Source: an uncultured Prevotellaceae bacterium
GTDB lineage: Bacteria > Bacteroidota > Bacteroidia > Bacteroidales > Bacteroidaceae
DNA length: 40,214 bases
Direction of reading: 5' to 3'
Assembly: GCA_902765585.1 (NCBI GenBank)
Contig: CACXAG010000023.1
Location: 1 to 40,214 of the forward strand
In this document: positions 40,161-40,214 of the stretch, one piece after another
How the letters are laid out: each line of letters opens with the position of its first letter
Numbering within the stretch: position 1 is the first letter of the stretch
Position numbers and translations under genes: made by a program
Notes under the pieces: model-generated
Databases searched by the model: none
Told to the model about the DNA's origin: nothing
What the model saw: the letters and a program-made list of their open reading frames with translations, nothing else

Positions 40161-40210
40161 GAAAAAAGTTTGGAAAAAGTTTGTTAGTTCGGAAAAAGTT
40201 CGTACCTTTG
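40161..40210 (+). promoter_or_regulatory. Strong-looking promoter at the right edge with GAAAAAGTT repeats
   Basis: TTTG (40180-40183), 19 bp, TACCTTTG (40203-40210), followed by CATC. GAAAAAGTT occurs three times (near 40163, 40173 and 40192). I recall similar repeated AAAAAGTTTG stretches upstream of stable-RNA and ribosomal genes in this group. The gene it drives lies beyond the window. The stretch 40048-40160 holds no gene I can recognise. Confidence 0.7.
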
Positions 40211-40214
40211 CATC

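Overview
The window reads as chromosomal DNA of a member of the Bacteroidota, most likely a fairly GC-rich Prevotella-like species. This is an inference from three things: the promoters are of the Bacteroidota type (TTTG, 19-20 bp, TAnnTTTG) rather than sigma-70 type; arginine synthesis uses a SOTCase-type transcarbamylase with an ArgR/GNAT/ArgG cluster; and it carries Bacteroidota-restricted families (smalltalk, the HU/glycine-rich family, DUF3109, DUF3826, DUF6298, FucP).

Layout. 1-408: tail of a probable HU-type DNA-binding protein and a 35-aa smalltalk protein. 471-3717 (minus): an AGCS amino-acid/cation symporter and a Cache-HAMP-SpoIIE phosphatase split by a frameshift that also removes its second membrane segment. 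3790-5143 (plus): ung and a DUF3109 protein. 5152-11409 (minus): gyrB, a large membrane protein, a TolB-like lipoprotein with a CxxCH motif and an AraC regulator, closely packed. 11552-12054 (minus): tRNA-Glu and rpsT from one strong promoter. 12181-14490: recO (plus) facing murF (minus) across a palindromic element. 14599-19309 (plus): sufC-sufD-sufS-rnhB, then a cytidylate-kinase-like gene. 19433-20821 (minus): ECF sigma factor, an 84-aa FecR-N-like protein and luxS. 20960-27860: a pectin-degradation operon (PL1 lyase, DUF3826, DUF6298; minus) divergent from a FucP-type permease (plus). 27830-39918 (minus): thirteen close-packed genes combining arginine synthesis (argR, GNAT, argG, argC, argD, argF') and proline synthesis (proC, proB, proA) with an XRE-cupin/acyl-CoA ligase pair, yraN and a threonine-aldolase-like gene. 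The right edge holds a strong promoter for a gene outside the window.

The most unusual signal is a set of short tandem arrays with a strict 7-bp period. They fill many intergenic gaps, often running into start or stop codons, and related 7-, 9- or 15-bp arrays sit in frame inside five otherwise conserved genes (DUF3109, TolB-like, murF, sufD, DUF6298). One 29-bp stretch is shared, with one mismatch, between an intergenic spacer (34531) and the inside of a gene (6382). I know of no description of this in Bacteroidota; heptanucleotide repeats in cyanobacteria are the nearest analogue I can recall.

All calls come from reading sequence and translations by eye; no database search was run. Family names are recognised from memory.
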